Shown here: positions 49,854 to 63,973 of the stretch, piece after piece
Layout: each line of letters begins with the position of its first letter
Numbering within the stretch: position 1 is the stretch's first letter
From: Mansonella perstans
Taxonomy: Eukaryota; Nematoda; Chromadorea; Rhabditida; Onchocercidae
Direction: 5' to 3'
Assembly (NCBI GenBank): GCA_037074765.1
Contig: JBAMDO010000062.1
Span: forward strand, 127,501 to 191,500
DNA length: 64,000 bases
Translations under genes and position numbers: made by a program
The notes under the pieces: generated by a model
The model's input: the letters and a program-made list of their open reading frames with translations, nothing else
What the model was told of the DNA's origin: nothing
Databases searched by the model: none

Positions 49854-50942
49854 CTTTCTCATCATAAATGAAATTCTTAGCCTCTCTCATATATATATAT
49901 ATATATATATTTATGCATAAAATATTCCATTCACTTTTCAATCGAATATTACACTTTTTTTCATTTCCGTTTAAAAAAGTTCAAGGTCGTACAGTTAGTT
50001 CCATTCGTGTTTCACAAAAACTTTCTGTCATATTTCTATTAATTCATAAATTTATCGATTAGTTGCACTTTTCAGTACATTTTAGTGCTTTTATTGAAAT
50101 TTAAAAATTCTTAAATATTATATATACAGTATCATTTTTTTTGCTTTTGTACAAATTTTTTCTCATTTTTAAAAGGTGCAGAATTATTACTCTTTTTTTT
50201 GGGGTTATTGTAAAGTATTAAAAAAAAACAGATAGAAACAGGTAATAGGTTTGTAATAGGAGTCGTACAAATATATCAGTCGATTGCTTATAGATTTTTC
50301 AAAGAGTTGCTAAAAAAAAAAAGCGAATTTTTCTCTATTCCTGTTTGGTTTTTTTTTTTTTTGAAATACAGTAATTATATCACAGTGAAAAAAACTTAAA
50401 TGATATGTTTAAAAAAAAAAAAAAAGACTACAAAAGTAATGTTGAGAAGGGCCGATTAAAATAATCGTTTTTCTTAGAAATTTATTAATTTTCAAAATAA
50501 AAGATTTGGAAAACTTTTTGGAAAAAATTTTCAAAATAAAAGTCTTCAAAAGAAATTGACACAATTTTCTATGATCAGATATAATTAGTGGTGAAAAAAG
50601 TCATAAATTTGAAATTATTGTGAGAAGAATGAAATAAATTCAAAATTTCAAAAAATTTAAAACAACTTTTGAAATCTTTTTCATTTATTTATTTGTATAA
50701 CTAGTAGAAAGATTATTGTTGTCTTGCAATAAATAATTAAATCAATACAACAGTATGACAATAATAACTAAAAACTTTATTATCACCGCTGATTTTTATT
50801 TCCCTCAACTGTTGTACTTTTAGTGCTTTTATCGCTAAAATAGTATAAAGAAGGAAGAGCACAGATGGTGATAATATGATATGATAATGTGAAGTTCAAA
50901 CATATGGTTGAAAGAATTATGATGATGATAAATGATATGAAT

Positions 50943-51145
50943 AATTTAATTCTCTCTCTTTTTTTTCTGGATAGTTTAATTCTCTCTCTTTTTTTTTTCT
51001 GAATAGTTTAATTCTCTCTCTTTTTTCTGAATAGTTTAATTCTCTCTCTTTTTTTTCTGGATAGTTTAATTCTCTCTTTTTTCTGGATAGTTTAAATTCT
51101 CTCTCTTTTTTTTCTGGATAGTTTAATTCTCTCTCTCTTTTTTTT
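50943..51145. repeat. About seven tandem copies of a 29-bp CT-rich unit
   Basis: TTTAATTCTCTCTC plus a T run plus CTGGATAG is repeated with T-run length variation (copies near 50945, 50975, 51008, 51036, 51065, 51091 and 51121). It is strongly strand-asymmetric: one strand is nearly pure pyrimidine. Confidence 0.9.
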
Positions 51146-52439
51146 TTGTTTTATTTTCTCAGAAAAACTTCTCGTATATTTTATTTGAACTTTTTTGCCA
51201 TCAACGATGATTCATACTTTAATATCCAATTCATTTAAGTTTATTTGAAAAATTTTAAGCATCAATCAATCGATTACTTTATTTTTACTCTAATTTTATT
51301 ACTTTAGTTACGTTTACTTTAAGTGCTATTCCTAAGAAGAAAATGAAAAAGCTAATTAAATTCTAAAACTTTTTATATTTTAACTTTTTTTTTTTAAAAT
51401 GTATTTTACACATTTAAAAATTGCTCATTTCGCTATTTCTTTAACACTATACTTTTGTCCATTTTACCATATCAATAATTGTTAATATGGTAAGTAAAGC
51501 AATCTGTAGATCTTATTCAATCTCAAAATATAATTTGTATAAAATTTCATTGTTGAAAAAAAGAAAACGAATGAAACTATTTGTTCATCTATTATATGCT
51601 GCTACTAGACTTGAGAAAGTTATCGTTAATTTTATTGAATGAACTTTTAAAATGACTAGTCTTTATTTTATCAAAAAAAACTTAGCAGTTGCTTACTTAA
51701 TTAATTGAATTTTATACTTATAGTCATAGTTACTGTTAAGTTTGAAAGAAGAAAAGTTTAACACATTGTAAAATATTTCTCTGTATTGTAGCAATTTTTC
51801 TTTTATCATCAGAATACAGTAATAAAAATTTGTCTCAAATTGAAAAATGAAAATTCATTACAGTCGAATCATTAAAATATCTTTGATTTTTGATTTTTAC
51901 AAAAAAAAAAAAAATTCACTTTTTTTGACATTTTCTCTTTACAAGTTATTCCTTTCTTTTTCTCCTCTCTTTTAATTTTCAATTTCAATTAATTTATTAA
52001 ACTAAAAATTAGTTACAATAATGATAGAAGGAAAGAAGTAGTAGTATTAGGCCTGGCAAAATCCTGCTTGGCCGATTATATCCTGCCTTACATATATTCA
52101 TAGCACTAATCAGGCTTCATCCAAACCATATATGATAACATTTTGGCCTATTAGTTGCAGTGTATTTCTCTATGTTTGCTAGTTTTCTTTTTTTTTTTTC
52201 TTTTTTTTTTTCAATCGATAAAGAACTAGTTTTGAAATTTGCACTCTTTTTTGAAATTTTATTTTAATTTCTCTTGAAACAAAAAAAAAAAAAAATTTGT
52301 TTTTTGCCTACTTTACGAAGCAAAATTTTTTGCAATACTTTAATGGACTGTTAGACTTGCAAAAGAAATAGCCATTAGTTTCATTAATTATAGTGTACGA
52401 TTTTTTAAATTTAAATTTAAATTTTAATAAAAAAACGAT
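51146..52439. other. Gene-poor AT-rich DNA
   Basis: No exon recognised. The block 52050-52165 is slightly richer in GC (GGCCTGGC, GGCCGATT, TTTTGGCC) but not coding in any frame I could follow. Confidence 0.4.
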
Positions 52440-52521
52440 ATGATACTGAAAGATTTGAAAGCTGGTAATGAATGCATATGTTGCAGGTCCCTCAATGAAC
52501 GAATATATATCATCACCAGGT
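52440..52521 (+). other. Weak exon candidate with AG-x-E-CICC motif
   Basis: The plus frame from ATG 52440 reads KAGNECICC then NERIYIIT and ends at a possible ACCAG|GTGTGC donor. It resembles the motif order of the minus-strand exon at 52848-52943. No acceptor or neighbouring exon is clear, and the minus strand is open here too. Confidence 0.2.
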
Positions 52522-52847
52522 GTGCACTTTTTTTTTTTAATTCGGTACAATTCAGGAAAAAAAAAAAAAATTCTTCGCCTCTTTTTCATCTTATTTTACC
52601 CTTTAATTTCCCATTAGGAGATTAGTATTTGCTGCAAAATTTTTTCATCAATTTAATAAAATCAATTGGATTAAATTTGAATTCATTTTTATACTATGCA
52701 AAATCTTGTATACAAAAATAACCTTGTATAATTAAATACTTGAATAAATTTAAAGAATTAATTGATTCTATTGTTAAAAATTTGAATTGCATTCCTTCTC
52801 TTTTCAAATATTTTCGTTTCATTGAATCTAATTAGCATTTTACAAAC

Positions 52848-52943
52848 ACTGTTCAATTTCACTGTGGCAATGTAAAATGTATCGACGAAATGACAACAAG
52901 GACAAATATCTTCTCCAGCCATATGTCGAATAGATCTTTCTTT
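52848..52943 (-). CDS. Orphan Cys-rich exon (unrecognised gene)
   Basis: A 96-base phase 0/0 exon lies between a GATTTTAG acceptor and an AGT|GTTTGT donor. It encodes HMAGEDICPCC followed by VDTFYIATVKL. The balanced composition with C-P-C-C, Asp, Tyr and Thr is unlike the surrounding low-complexity translations. The CPCC..D.FY.ATV pattern faintly recalls a tudor-type strand arrangement (G..C.A......FY.A.V), which is speculation. I found no confident partner exons within several kb. Confidence 0.35.
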
Positions 52944-53583
52944 CTAAAATCGTTTAATGTCTTATGAAAATGGGAAGATTTAAAAACTGATTCATTCTAC
53001 TACTCATTATGATATACATACTATTAAATTATTTCACTATTGATTGGAACAAAAAAATTTTTTTTTTTTTTGAGATATTTATTCGTAACCTTTCACCTCA
53101 TTACATAACTCTAATATTCATGCAGAGAAAAGATACCAATAATAATGCTAATATAATTTTTCGTTCAATTTAATAATTTTTATAAAATAATTTGTTAAAA
53201 AATAAAACTTTATTAGCTCTTTGAATGTTTTTTGTTGAAAATGTTTTCCGGTAATTTGAATGTAAAAATATTTCTAAATGATACATTAATTTATGATAGA
53301 TTAAATTTATGATAGAGAGAGATGAACATACATTTATATATATATAGAAACATAGCAAATGTTTGCAAAATGTTATTTTGATGGGGTGTGGAACGATGGC
53401 ATATTTGATTGGAATGACTAAGCGTTAATTTAAATTTTAGATTTTCCACTTCAGTGTACACTTTAAGTGCAAATATTTACATATTAAAATATGAACATTT
53501 AATGCATCTAGTGTATATGCGTGTGCATTGATTGTACTTAATAAATGTATACTTATGTTGCATTGATGGATGAATTTGTCTAT
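52944..53583. other. AT-rich DNA, no firm gene
   Basis: The minus frame at 53170-53358 extends upstream to about 53425 as an Ile/Tyr/Asn-rich stretch. It could be an exon of the same unknown gene, but no splice signal supports it. Confidence 0.3.
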
Positions 53584-53782
53584 GACTGTTTGCGTACGTT
53601 ACGTATACGACTGGATGAATAGAAATATTAGTGAATTGTATGGATTATATAGCTGTTTACGGACGTTACGTGTAGGACTTGATGAGTAGAGATATTACTG
53701 AAGTGTATGGATTATATTGCTGTTTGCGTACGTTACGTGTAGGACTTGATGAGTAGAGATATTGGTGAATTTGTATGGATAT
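53584..53782. repeat. 68-bp minisatellite, 3 copies
   Basis: CTGTTTGCGTACGTTACG...GGACTTGATGAGTAGAGATATT...GTATGGATTATATT units begin near 53584, 53652 and 53719. Copies 2 and 3 are closer to each other than to copy 1. Each carries the CpG-containing palindrome-like CGTACGTTACG (copy 2: CGGACGTTACG). Confidence 0.9.
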
Positions 53783-54242
53783 TGTATTGGATATGCATTA
53801 CAGATATGAGGGAATTACTGAATTAATAATTATTGAATATGATTACAAGTACAATAATAATAGTTGTATGATTCATTTATTAAAAAAAAAAATTATTAAA
53901 TATTTGTAATGTGTGCAAATAATTTATTTTAATGTAATTAAAAGTTTATTACTAATTAGAATTCAATTATAAGATTAAATTTAAATATTATTTATTAAAA
54001 AAAAAAAAAAAAAAAAAAAAAGCACTTATTGAATATGGAAGGCCATTTATGGTTGGGAATGACACAGATGCGAGTGAAATAATGTGTGATACTTGTACTC
54101 TGTGCATATTCTGTGTCACATCTATCCTTACAAATTTACCAATTTTTATCTTTTCATATTCACCCAATTTTCAATTTAATTATCCGATATGATAATAACA
54201 TATCAGATAATAATGTTGCATATATTTATTGGAAGGTTAATT

Positions 54243-54312
54243 GATTAAATTATAGAATCTAATTAATTAAATTATAGAATCTAATTATTAAATTATAGAA
54301 TCTAATTAATTG
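54243..54312. repeat. Three copies of ATTAAATTATAGAATCTAATTA
   Basis: A 22-23 bp unit is repeated tandemly three times with only spacer differences. It is AT-rich and non-coding. Confidence 0.88.
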
Positions 54313-57198
54313 TATTAGATATTTATGAATACTATAATTCAAAAAAAAAAAAAGAAAAAAAACTTTTTGTAATATTCTTGAATAAATTTTCATTTCTTAC
54401 TATTTTGCAAAAAAAAAAAAAAAAGAAATATTGATAATGGAGAAAATTTTGAAAGCTTAGGCTGTTTCAATAATTATACAATTGATTAATTATAATTGAT
54501 TACGGTATACTTGATTGTGTTATCGTATCATCTATCCAAGAATTATTTCAAATTTGAATAAATATGATGTTGAATGTAGTAGTAATGGGGTTTTCTGTGG
54601 TGATAATTCATCCATTCTCCTTCCTTGTCATTTTTCATTTTTTTTTTTTTTTTTTTTTTTTTGGTATTTCTTTTTAAATTTTTAGCAAATTTAAAAAATG
54701 CCACCAACTAAATTACATTTCAATTTTAGCCGTTGAGAATATTTGAAAATAAATTTTGCTCATTATATATAAAGCTCTCTTTATATTCTTTCGTTTTTAA
54801 GCACAAACAGTAAGTCATAATATGATGTTTTTCTTATCACTTTCCTTATCAAAGGTCATTTCTGAGGGTCAGTAATAAAATCATACATATAGTTTCTTTG
54901 ATAAATAAACAACACTTTATGTTAACATTTTCATTTTCTGTTTTCTCAACATTATCAATTTACAATCTATCAAATTCTTAAGAAATATTATCCTTTTGAT
55001 AATTATATCATATTTCGAAGTAAACAAAAACAGATCAATTGCAATTCATGCAAATTTGTACTTCAAACTTAACAATATACGTTTCAATTTAAATTTTTAA
55101 TTAATGAAGAAAAGGCGAACTTATAATCTTCTTTCAACCAAATCATTCTTCAATAATTGGATTAAACTGTCCCCATTATGTAGTTCTATGCAATTTTAGT
55201 GATCGATAAAATATAACTGACGATTTGATTGCCTTTGGTAAATATCAGTAGTAGCAATAGTAGCAGTAGTAGTAGTAGTATAGTAGCAAGAGCAACAATT
55301 GAAGAGCTCTGATACGATGGTAGACATCGATGTGTTATTTAGCTTACAGTGCAGTTGTTTGTTCTTTTTTCCCACAATTTTCTTCCACAAAAAAAAAAAA
55401 AAAAAAACAGATTAGTTTAGATCAAATCATTATTTCTACACATTAAATATCAACGATACATGAATATGTTTTTCTTATTTTTTTTTATAACTGTTTGAAC
55501 TAAAAAGTTTAACATAAAAGAAGAAATCAATGATATATGTAGGAAAAAATAGATTACTTCAGATGAGGCTATAATCAAGCCATACTTTAGATCAGACTAT
55601 CATTTCTATACAAAGATAAAAAATATTCAAAGATTATCAGTTGATAGTTGATCAGTTTAATCAATTGAATGATACGAGCTGATCTATGTTAATTATCTAC
55701 TGAAAAGAATAGATCTGTGAAATAACATGACTTTTTCTTTCATATTAAAATTTTTTTTTTTTTAATTTTTAAGAAATATTTTATCTGAAGTATAGCATCG
55801 TTTATTGCTAAAATTATCCGTAATAGAAAACAGTTTTGAAAGGGTTAGAAAATTTTTACATATTTACAATTATTTTATTAATATGATTTTTGTTTCGGTG
55901 TAATTTTTTTATTTTTATATTTTAAAATTTATAATTTTTAAAAAGTTATGTGATAATCATAGAAAATAATCAAGAGAGGATAAAAACAGACGGACAGAGT
56001 TTTCCTTCAAGATTAATTTTATTTATCTATTTCGATAACTAGCTACGGTATACTCAAATGACAGAATAAACAAAATTGCTAACATTTTACAGTATTATTA
56101 TTCGATTCATGAAAAGTTCCGATCATAAGATAACATAGTAACACTTCATTCTTTGTTATCATATGAAATTTTTTCTGTTATCTACAGAGAATTTAAATTA
56201 AATTAAAATTCCAGAATGATTCTTTTTTTTTGGAATCTTTCATCGTTTTCATTTTTTGTTCTTTTCTAATTCATTCTTAAATTTTGCATTTTATTTTTCA
56301 GATATTTTATTTCCTATTCAAGTAATTTATTCTCTTCCTAATTTTATTTTTTCTCTTGCTAATATGGGCTTTTAGCAAAAAGTTAGATTTTGCAAAGGGA
56401 TACTTAAAGATAGATGATATTTAGTATTCGAAGTAGCATTGATAATTGCAATAATTGTATTAATATAACTTTGTAATATAGATGATGATCTTTAATCAGC
56501 ATAAATTATCAATTATATATTTAAATTGTAATTTTCAACAACTATTGATACTGATTGATTCTATTGTGTTAAATAATGAGTGATTATGTATTTGCCAATG
56601 AGATGAAAGAAATTCCTTTACGGACGATGGAATTTTGCTTTTATAGTAAATATATTTGTTGTTTAAGGAACAGTTAGTATTGGTATTTATCGATGTATGA
56701 CAGTGTATCTGAAATACAGTGATGACCTTGACCTCATCATCTATATGGATTTTACTCCTTTTCACTAGTTGCCTCATAGCTTTTGTTGTTATCAACTGTC
56801 ACATTTGGTCATCTTCTCTTGTTCGCTCATAATTGTCCCCATTTAACTTGTTGGTTCATCTACTACAATCTATCTCTTAATGTATGAAATAAAGAAAATA
56901 AACACATAGTACTTATTAGTACCATAGCATTCCTTAGGCCTAATAATTTAATTGTATTTAATTTTTAATTATATTTAATTGTTTAATTGTATTTAATTTT
57001 TTCATTAAAAATTCATAATGTTCGTTCGCATTTTTCCATTATAATTAATTGGACATAAAAAAAAAAAAAAAAAGAAAAACTAAATTTTCATTAATGTATT
57101 CAGCTTCTTTGGTATTCATCGCAATTAAAACTGGAACGTATGGTATAATTTGAGCGCTATTAAGCAAAAAGCTAATTTAATTTGAATCAAAGAACAAA
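54313..57198. other. Gene-poor DNA upstream of SMA-1
   Basis: No exon recognised. A trinucleotide AGT/AGC-rich run is at about 55248-55295, which produces the Thr-rich minus frame at 55196-55390. Homopolymers occur at 54640-54662, 55388-55407 and 57058-57073. The sma-1 promoter presumably lies at the right end. Confidence 0.4.
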
Positions 57199-60100
57199 AT
57201 GCCGAAATATGAAATACAAGTATGCTGTTTATTTTTTTTAACACTAATTGTTGATTGTTTGTTAGCAGAAATGATGAGATCAATAGATTATAGTTATATT
57301 TATTTTTTAAAAGTTTATCATTTGAATCAAGCTATAATACCATATCTACATTTATCAGTATATCTGATTGATATTACTTATACGTAATGTAACTCATTTA
57401 GTTTAATATATCATTAAATGTAATCTAAATTTATTTTAGCAAGTTTTTTGAAGTTATGTTGTAGGTTCAAGTTCCACAAGCGAACAAAAATGGTTTTGAA
57501 AAAAATCAATCACATTGGTTGCCAGATGAATACGACGAATTCACTGATCCAACATTGTCATTTGAGCGAAATCGCATCAAACAATTACAGGATGAGCGAG
57601 TACATATCCAGAAAAAGACATTTACCAAATGGTGTAATTCATTTCTCACCAGAGTAAAACTTTTAAATCTTACTTTAGATTTATTATAGCTTCTAATTTT
57701 TAATTAAATACTTATCAATAGTATCAATTACATGCTGTAAATAAGTTTTTCAGGATTTTATTTTCCACTTTTCCCATTTTTGAGATTTATGGTAGATTTA
57801 TTTTATATTTTTTATGCAATAATTTTAGCATGAATTAATAGGAAATTGTTATGAACGAATGATTGCTATTTGCAGTAAGTTTAAGAATTGAAGTTTAGAA
57901 TTGTAATGATTTTATAATGATTCAAAATCTCGATAAATTCAATATTGTTATTATCAAATAATTAATTATAAGATATTTCATTTGTTGCATGCATATATAT
58001 ACAAGAAAGCTACATTTATAACAAATTTATATTAAAATTTTCCGCATTGTTTTTTAATTTGTTTTTGTGGCCCATTTTACTTATACATAATTTTAAATTA
58101 AAATTTAAATGAAAGATTAATTCTTTCTCATCGATCTATCTGCAAACTAATTCGAGCCATACACTTTCTGTGCTTGTTTCAATAAATTCAAATTTTATAC
58201 AGTAACGTTCGTCAAATTAATTATTTCATTGTAGTAAAGAATAGTTTTCACCAAATTCGGGAAGAGAAAAATACACTTATAATAAATTTTTCCGCTTTAT
58301 TTTTTTCAGTCTTTTTTTCGGCCATTTATCAAAATTAAGTTTGAAGTCACCTATGCTAGTGTTAAGACTTATTAATTAAGTGTTCGCTGTATCATTTCCT
58401 ATTTTCTCGTTTAAAAATTTCGTTTACTTGTTTATTTTAATTGCTTCTGCCACATAACTACAAAGATTAATTGCTTTATTTAAATCGATGACAAATACAA
58501 TCAGTTATTAATAATTTAATATTATACATAATACTTTGTCCATAATCGAAACTAGAAGGTTAAAAGGTTACAAAATAGATAATTTTAAAATTTTGCGCTT
58601 CCATGAAATTTTTTGTACTTTTAGTTAATCATTTATAATATGAACAAAACTTTTAACTGTTCATAAAATATTACATAGCTGTTTTTTTAACTATTATAGT
58701 ACTACTGATAGCAATAACTGGTAGCAGGTATTGATAATGATTGTTTCTAGGCACGACTTGAAATTGTTGATTTATTCGTGGATCTCGGAGATGGAGTATT
58801 ATTAATGAAATTATTGGAAATTATCTCGAGTGAAAAGCTTGGTAAACCAAATCGAGGTCGAATGCGGGTGCAAAAAATTGAAAATCTTAACAAAGCACTC
58901 GATTTCTTGAAGAAAAAAAGAATTCAGGTCGAATTTTAAGACATTGTTACTAAAATTTCCGATTGATTCTGATTAAATTTGATTTATTTATTTTTCGATT
59001 TTAAATTACTAAGATGAGAATATTTATACTTTATGATAATTTTAATCTTTTTTCGTTCTTGAAATGTAAAGATAATGGTGCATAGTGGAATGACAAACTA
59101 GAGGAAGAGAATCATATTACTTATTACTGCAACGAGAATTGATACTAGTTATGGCTTAAATTTAAAACACTCTTTGCACCTTCCGATCCAACACTTCTTT
59201 GTTATTCATCCTGGAAGTTTAGGCCTGTACCTGATCATTCGTCATTCGTGATGAAAATATCCCATTTTCATCTGGTGTTTTCTTATATGTTCCGTTTCTA
59301 AACTGTTTCACATATTTTATAGACATTCATTAGTGCATTGCATTGCATTGCATATGTTTAAGGAGGCATTGATTATTGAAATGAATGACAATTAATTTTA
59401 ATCTAATATTTAATTGTTATTGTTAAAGTTAGCGGAAAATTTAATTGGTGAAAGATTAATTATTAAAACTACGAAAATCATTGTAGTCAATGTTTGGAGA
59501 AATTATTTTAACTTGATGAAATTACACAATCAATTATATGTATATGATTCTTGAAACTGATTATTTACAGCTTGAAAACATTGGTGCAGAAGATATTCTG
59601 GATCGAAATGAGAGGCTTATTCTCGGTCTTATTTGGACGATCATTCTTCGCTTCCAGATTGACACGATTTCTATTCCGGTGAATTGATAAATATGTGTAA
59701 ACTGTTGTACATAACATTTGAGATTAATTTTTGATGAAAAAATTTTTAAAATTAATGAAATATAAGACTAGTTTATAAATTGATTTATCACAATTTATGA
59801 AAATGTCAAATTTTAGATGGACGAAGAATCTGGTGAAAGAAAGCATGCAAAGGAGGCACTTCTATTATGGTGCCAGAGAAAAACAGCTGGATATGCGAAT
59901 TCCAAAATTGAAAATTTCACCACATCATGGCGCAATGGTCTAGCTTTTAACGCATTAATTCATGCTCATAGGTTAGCATAATTTCATATTTATTTTTCAA
60001 AAAAATTGAAGTAAGATACTGTTAATGACCTTTCTATCTATATGTAAGATATTACTTAAGTTGATAACTTTACCAAATATAACTTTTCTAATTCCTTGCT

Positions 60101-63100
60101 AACGTACACTAATAATAATATCATCTCTTTGATGTTTTACTTGTATTTATCTTTAACATTGATCGTTGTAGTGTCATTTACATATCCCTAAAGATATTCA
60201 GTTAATGATAATTTAAGGCCAGATTTGATCAAATATGACAGTTTGTCACTACAAGATGCACTGGGAAATTTAAATAATGCTTTCGATGTAGCTGAGAAAA
60301 AGCTAGATATTCCACGTTTATTGGATGCTGAAGATGTTAATGTTGCTCATCCGGATGAGAAATCTATCATTACTTACGTTTCACTCTACTATCATCATTT
60401 TGCAAAGCAAAAGACAGAAATGACTGGTGCACGAAGAGTTGCAAAGGTGGATAATAGTGATTATTCGATTATATCATTTTTGAATTTTAGTAATATTTCA
60501 CTCTACTAACTAAGCATTTTATTTTCAAAATCAGTTCAGGCATTTTTAAATTTAATCAAAAATTTCAATTTTAATTTAAATTTTTCTACTGTTTTAATTG
60601 ATTATGCTTTTTCAAGCGTCTTGTTATGCTGTCCTATATAGTATTTTCAGAGGTATAGTTTTAAGAAACGAAAATTTATTGAAATCTTCAATAATGTTGA
60701 ATATCGTACTCTATCTCATCCCTCATGGAACAATAATCAACATGTTTGTTTTATTTATATCAGAATATTGTATTTTTTTATAGATTGTCGGCAATCTAAT
60801 GTCTTCTGATCAACTTCAAGAAGATTATGAAGCGCTCTGTTCGGAATTGCTTCTTTGGATACAGGAAACTATCGCGATGCTGAGCGATCGACGATTCCCG
60901 AATTCATTGAAAGGAATTCAAGATCAATTATTGGCATTCAAAAATTACCGCACTGTGGAAAAGCCACCGAAGTATTTATTTTAATCACAATTCATTTTAT
61001 AGCATTGAGTCATTGTATTTCATCTCTAAATATTTTAATCGAATTATTTTCCTCTTTTTGAACTTGAAAAGATTTTAACATAATTTTTGCATTCTATATT
61101 GTAACATTATGAGCAGTGATTTCCTGTATTAATTATTAATACTGCTTCTAACAGATGGACATTTTAGATACAAAGAAAAAGGAGAATTGGAAGCTTTGTT
61201 TTTCACAATACAAACGAAAAGGAAAGCTATGGGAAGGAAGCCATATGTTCCACCAGCAGGTCTTTTTTTTTTGTATTATTGAAATCATTTGATCTATTTA
61301 TAATAGAATTATTATTAAAAATTTCAGTGACTCTGAAAATATATCTTTGGCTCAGAATTTCTGTTATACTTATTAGCTTTTTAGTTACCGATGTTTCCAG
61401 GGCTATTCATGCATGATATTGAAACAGCTTGGGCACTTTTGGATCATTCAGAAAATGACCGACAGCTAGCTCTTATGATGGAATTGCGAAGGTTGATTTT
61501 ACTAATTTTGTTGACAAAAAAAAAAGTCTTTCTATAGAAAACAGAAATTAAATAGACGATTTGCCTGATGATTTTTTTGCTTATAAATATGTAAACATAA
61601 GAAAGCTAAATTTCCAGGCAAGAAAAGTTGGAACTTATGGCACAGAAGTTTGAACGTAAAGCAGGATTACGAGATGCTTGGTTACGTGAAATGAGTTCTG
61701 TTCTGCAAGATTTTGATTTGGGTAGAAATATTGCTCAAGTTGAAGCTTCAATGAAAAAACAACAAGCTATTGCTGCTGATATCCTACCCAGAGTTCGTTA
61801 TTCGATTTTCGCTTTTGTTTTTTTTTTTTTTTTTTATAAATGGTTGTTTCTGTGATAGGAATTCAAAGTTAGTGGGTTTGTTGTTCAAATCTTACATTTT
61901 GTAATCGCTACAAAAGTAATGAAATTTTTATGATGAATGGAAATAAGAAAAATGTTGCTGTATTTCAGGAAAATCGATTCAAGTCTCTCTCATTTATGGC
62001 TGCGGAGCTATCGAAGGAAAATTATCATGATAGTGATAAAATCCGAATACGTGAACGTGAACTTTTAGATAAATGGTCACAGCTGTTGGCAGCTTTGGAA
62101 GCACGACGTCGTGCGCTTTTATCATTAAGTGATCTGATGTGTTTGCTTCGGGATATTGATACCCTGTCATCGGAGATACGTGCACTCGAGGTGAGGTTCA
62201 TTTTCATGGATCATTTTTTAATTGCATAACTGCTATCTTTAAAGATCTCCATAATTAAAGATTCTCTTCATTATTAAAATTAAGTTTTGTGTTTTGAATA
62301 AAATTTCTGATATTAACTAGTATCTTTTATTAATGTTATCTTTGTTGCGAGTTTCTGATTGATATTGTGATTAATGAGTTCGTGGAGTAGTTAATTGTCT
62401 TCTGCATTATCTATATTTTCAGCCTCAATTTCGAAGTCGTGATGTTGGAAAACATTTATTAGGAGTTGAGGATTTGCTTGGCAAACAAGAGATTCTCGAA
62501 GCACAACTCAATTCACAGGGAGAATTGTTGAAAAATGTAACATCACAAGCACTAGATTATATTCGTGGAAAGGGCGAACAATATGATGTGTTGCAAAGAA
62601 AACTGGACGATGTAAGCGGTCTTTATGCGAGGTAAATTATAATACGCAAATCTCAGTTTACTTTTAAAATTAAAATAGACAGATTAGATTAAATGCAAAA
62701 GTAGCGACGTTCTCAATAACATATATACATTTTGCAGTGTTGTACAATTATGTCAACAACGAAGAATAATCTTATACCGTGCCCGGGATTTGTATCGTTT
62801 TATTCAAGATGATGAAGAAGAAATGAGTTGGCTGCAGGAAAAAGAAGATTTATGCATTTCATTGCTTAAAAACAGAGATCTTTCAGCTACTTCTCAATTA
62901 AGACGTATTTTTAAGGTGAACATTTTAATATTTTTAGTTTTAATTTTTTTTTAAATTTTAATCTTTTTTCTATAATTCATTTTTTTTTACTATAAAATCT
63001 TTGAAATAGTTGAAATTTTTTTTTTCTTTAATTGCAGAATTTGGAAACTGAAATGGAAGGACATTGGCAAAGAGCAAAAGGTGTCATTGCAGCTGGTGAA

Positions 63101-63973
63101 CGATTGATATCAACGGGTCAAAATAAAGAGGATATTCAAACAAGAATATATAATTTACATGCAAAATGGGAGCAGCTGCGAAAAGTTTGTTTAATTATAG
63201 AAGCATAAACATTTCGGATTTATTTTTTTTAGAAAAAGTTATTTTTCAGTTAAATCAATTACGTACATATTTATGAATATTTATCAGTAAAAAATTTGGA
63301 TGGATACTGTGAATGCGTGATATTGAAAGTTTTAGATTTAAATTTTTCAAAGAGACTTTTCCGAAGCAAAATTTTAATATGTAAAAGTACGGCGAAAAAA
63401 GAATGGTTTGCACATCTATCTTTTTGTCGATATATACTTTTTTCTTTTCTTTTTTAGGTAGTTGAAGCTGTTGGAAGATGGCTACGTGAAGCTGAACAAG
63501 CTCACCAGTATTTCCAGGATGCAAATGAAGCAGAAAGTTGGATTCGTGAGAAAATGCCACTTGTCAAAAGTGGTGATTATGGGCGTGATGAACAAACATC
63601 GGAAAATCTGTTATCAAGGTGAATTAATTTTCTAATTTTATGAATTTGATAACGCTAAATTCGATACTTTTATGGACAACTTTTTTTTGTACAACCATTT
63701 TTATTTCACTATTTTGCATTTTTATCACTGCTAGCATCTTTCACTTTAATAATATCTAGTATTTTTAATTAAAGGCATTTACGTTTGGAAGAAGAGATCC
63801 AGGCTTATCGAGCTGATATAATAAGGCTTGAAGAAATGGCAAGAGAGCTAGCAAATACGGAATTCATTGCGGGCGCTGTTGTGCGTATCGAAGATACGGA
63901 AGAGCTTATTGTACCGCAGGTGAAAGTGCTATACGCTTACGCTGGAAATAATATCGAAGTTAAAAAAGATGAG
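57199..63973 (+). CDS. sma-1: Beta-heavy spectrin (SMA-1), N-terminal part; continues past the window
   Basis: Sixteen phase-consistent exons give 847 residues: 57199-57219, 57465-57653, 58751-58927, 59571-59678, 59817-59971, 60218-60446, 60784-60971, 61168-61259, 61401-61491, 61618-61792, 61969-62190, 62423-62631, 62738-62915, 63038-63184, 63458-63618, 63775-63973 (donor GTTAGC, gene open). CH1 begins at [12 protein letters not shown] (about residue 57) with [15 protein letters not shown]2 begins at [16 protein letters not shown] (about 175) with [20 protein letters not shown]. Spectrin repeats start near 300 ([13 protein letters not shown]) and include typical [15 protein letters not shown] and [13 protein letters not shown] segments. 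An SH3 domain starts at [18 protein letters not shown], about residue 828. An SH3 inside the early repeats distinguishes beta-heavy spectrin from the conventional beta (UNC-70) and is decisive. Beta-heavy spectrin pairs with alpha spectrin on apical membranes and drives embryonic elongation in worms. The seven-codon first exon is the least certain part. Confidence 0.92.

Noticed and set aside
53170..53425. Ile/Tyr-rich minus-strand open frame near the orphan exon
   Set aside because: No donor or acceptor in phase and composition equals background.
57448..57657. 69-codon plus-strand frame over sma-1 exon 2
   Set aside because: Wrong frame; the spectrin frame gives the CH1 motif [10 protein letters not shown].
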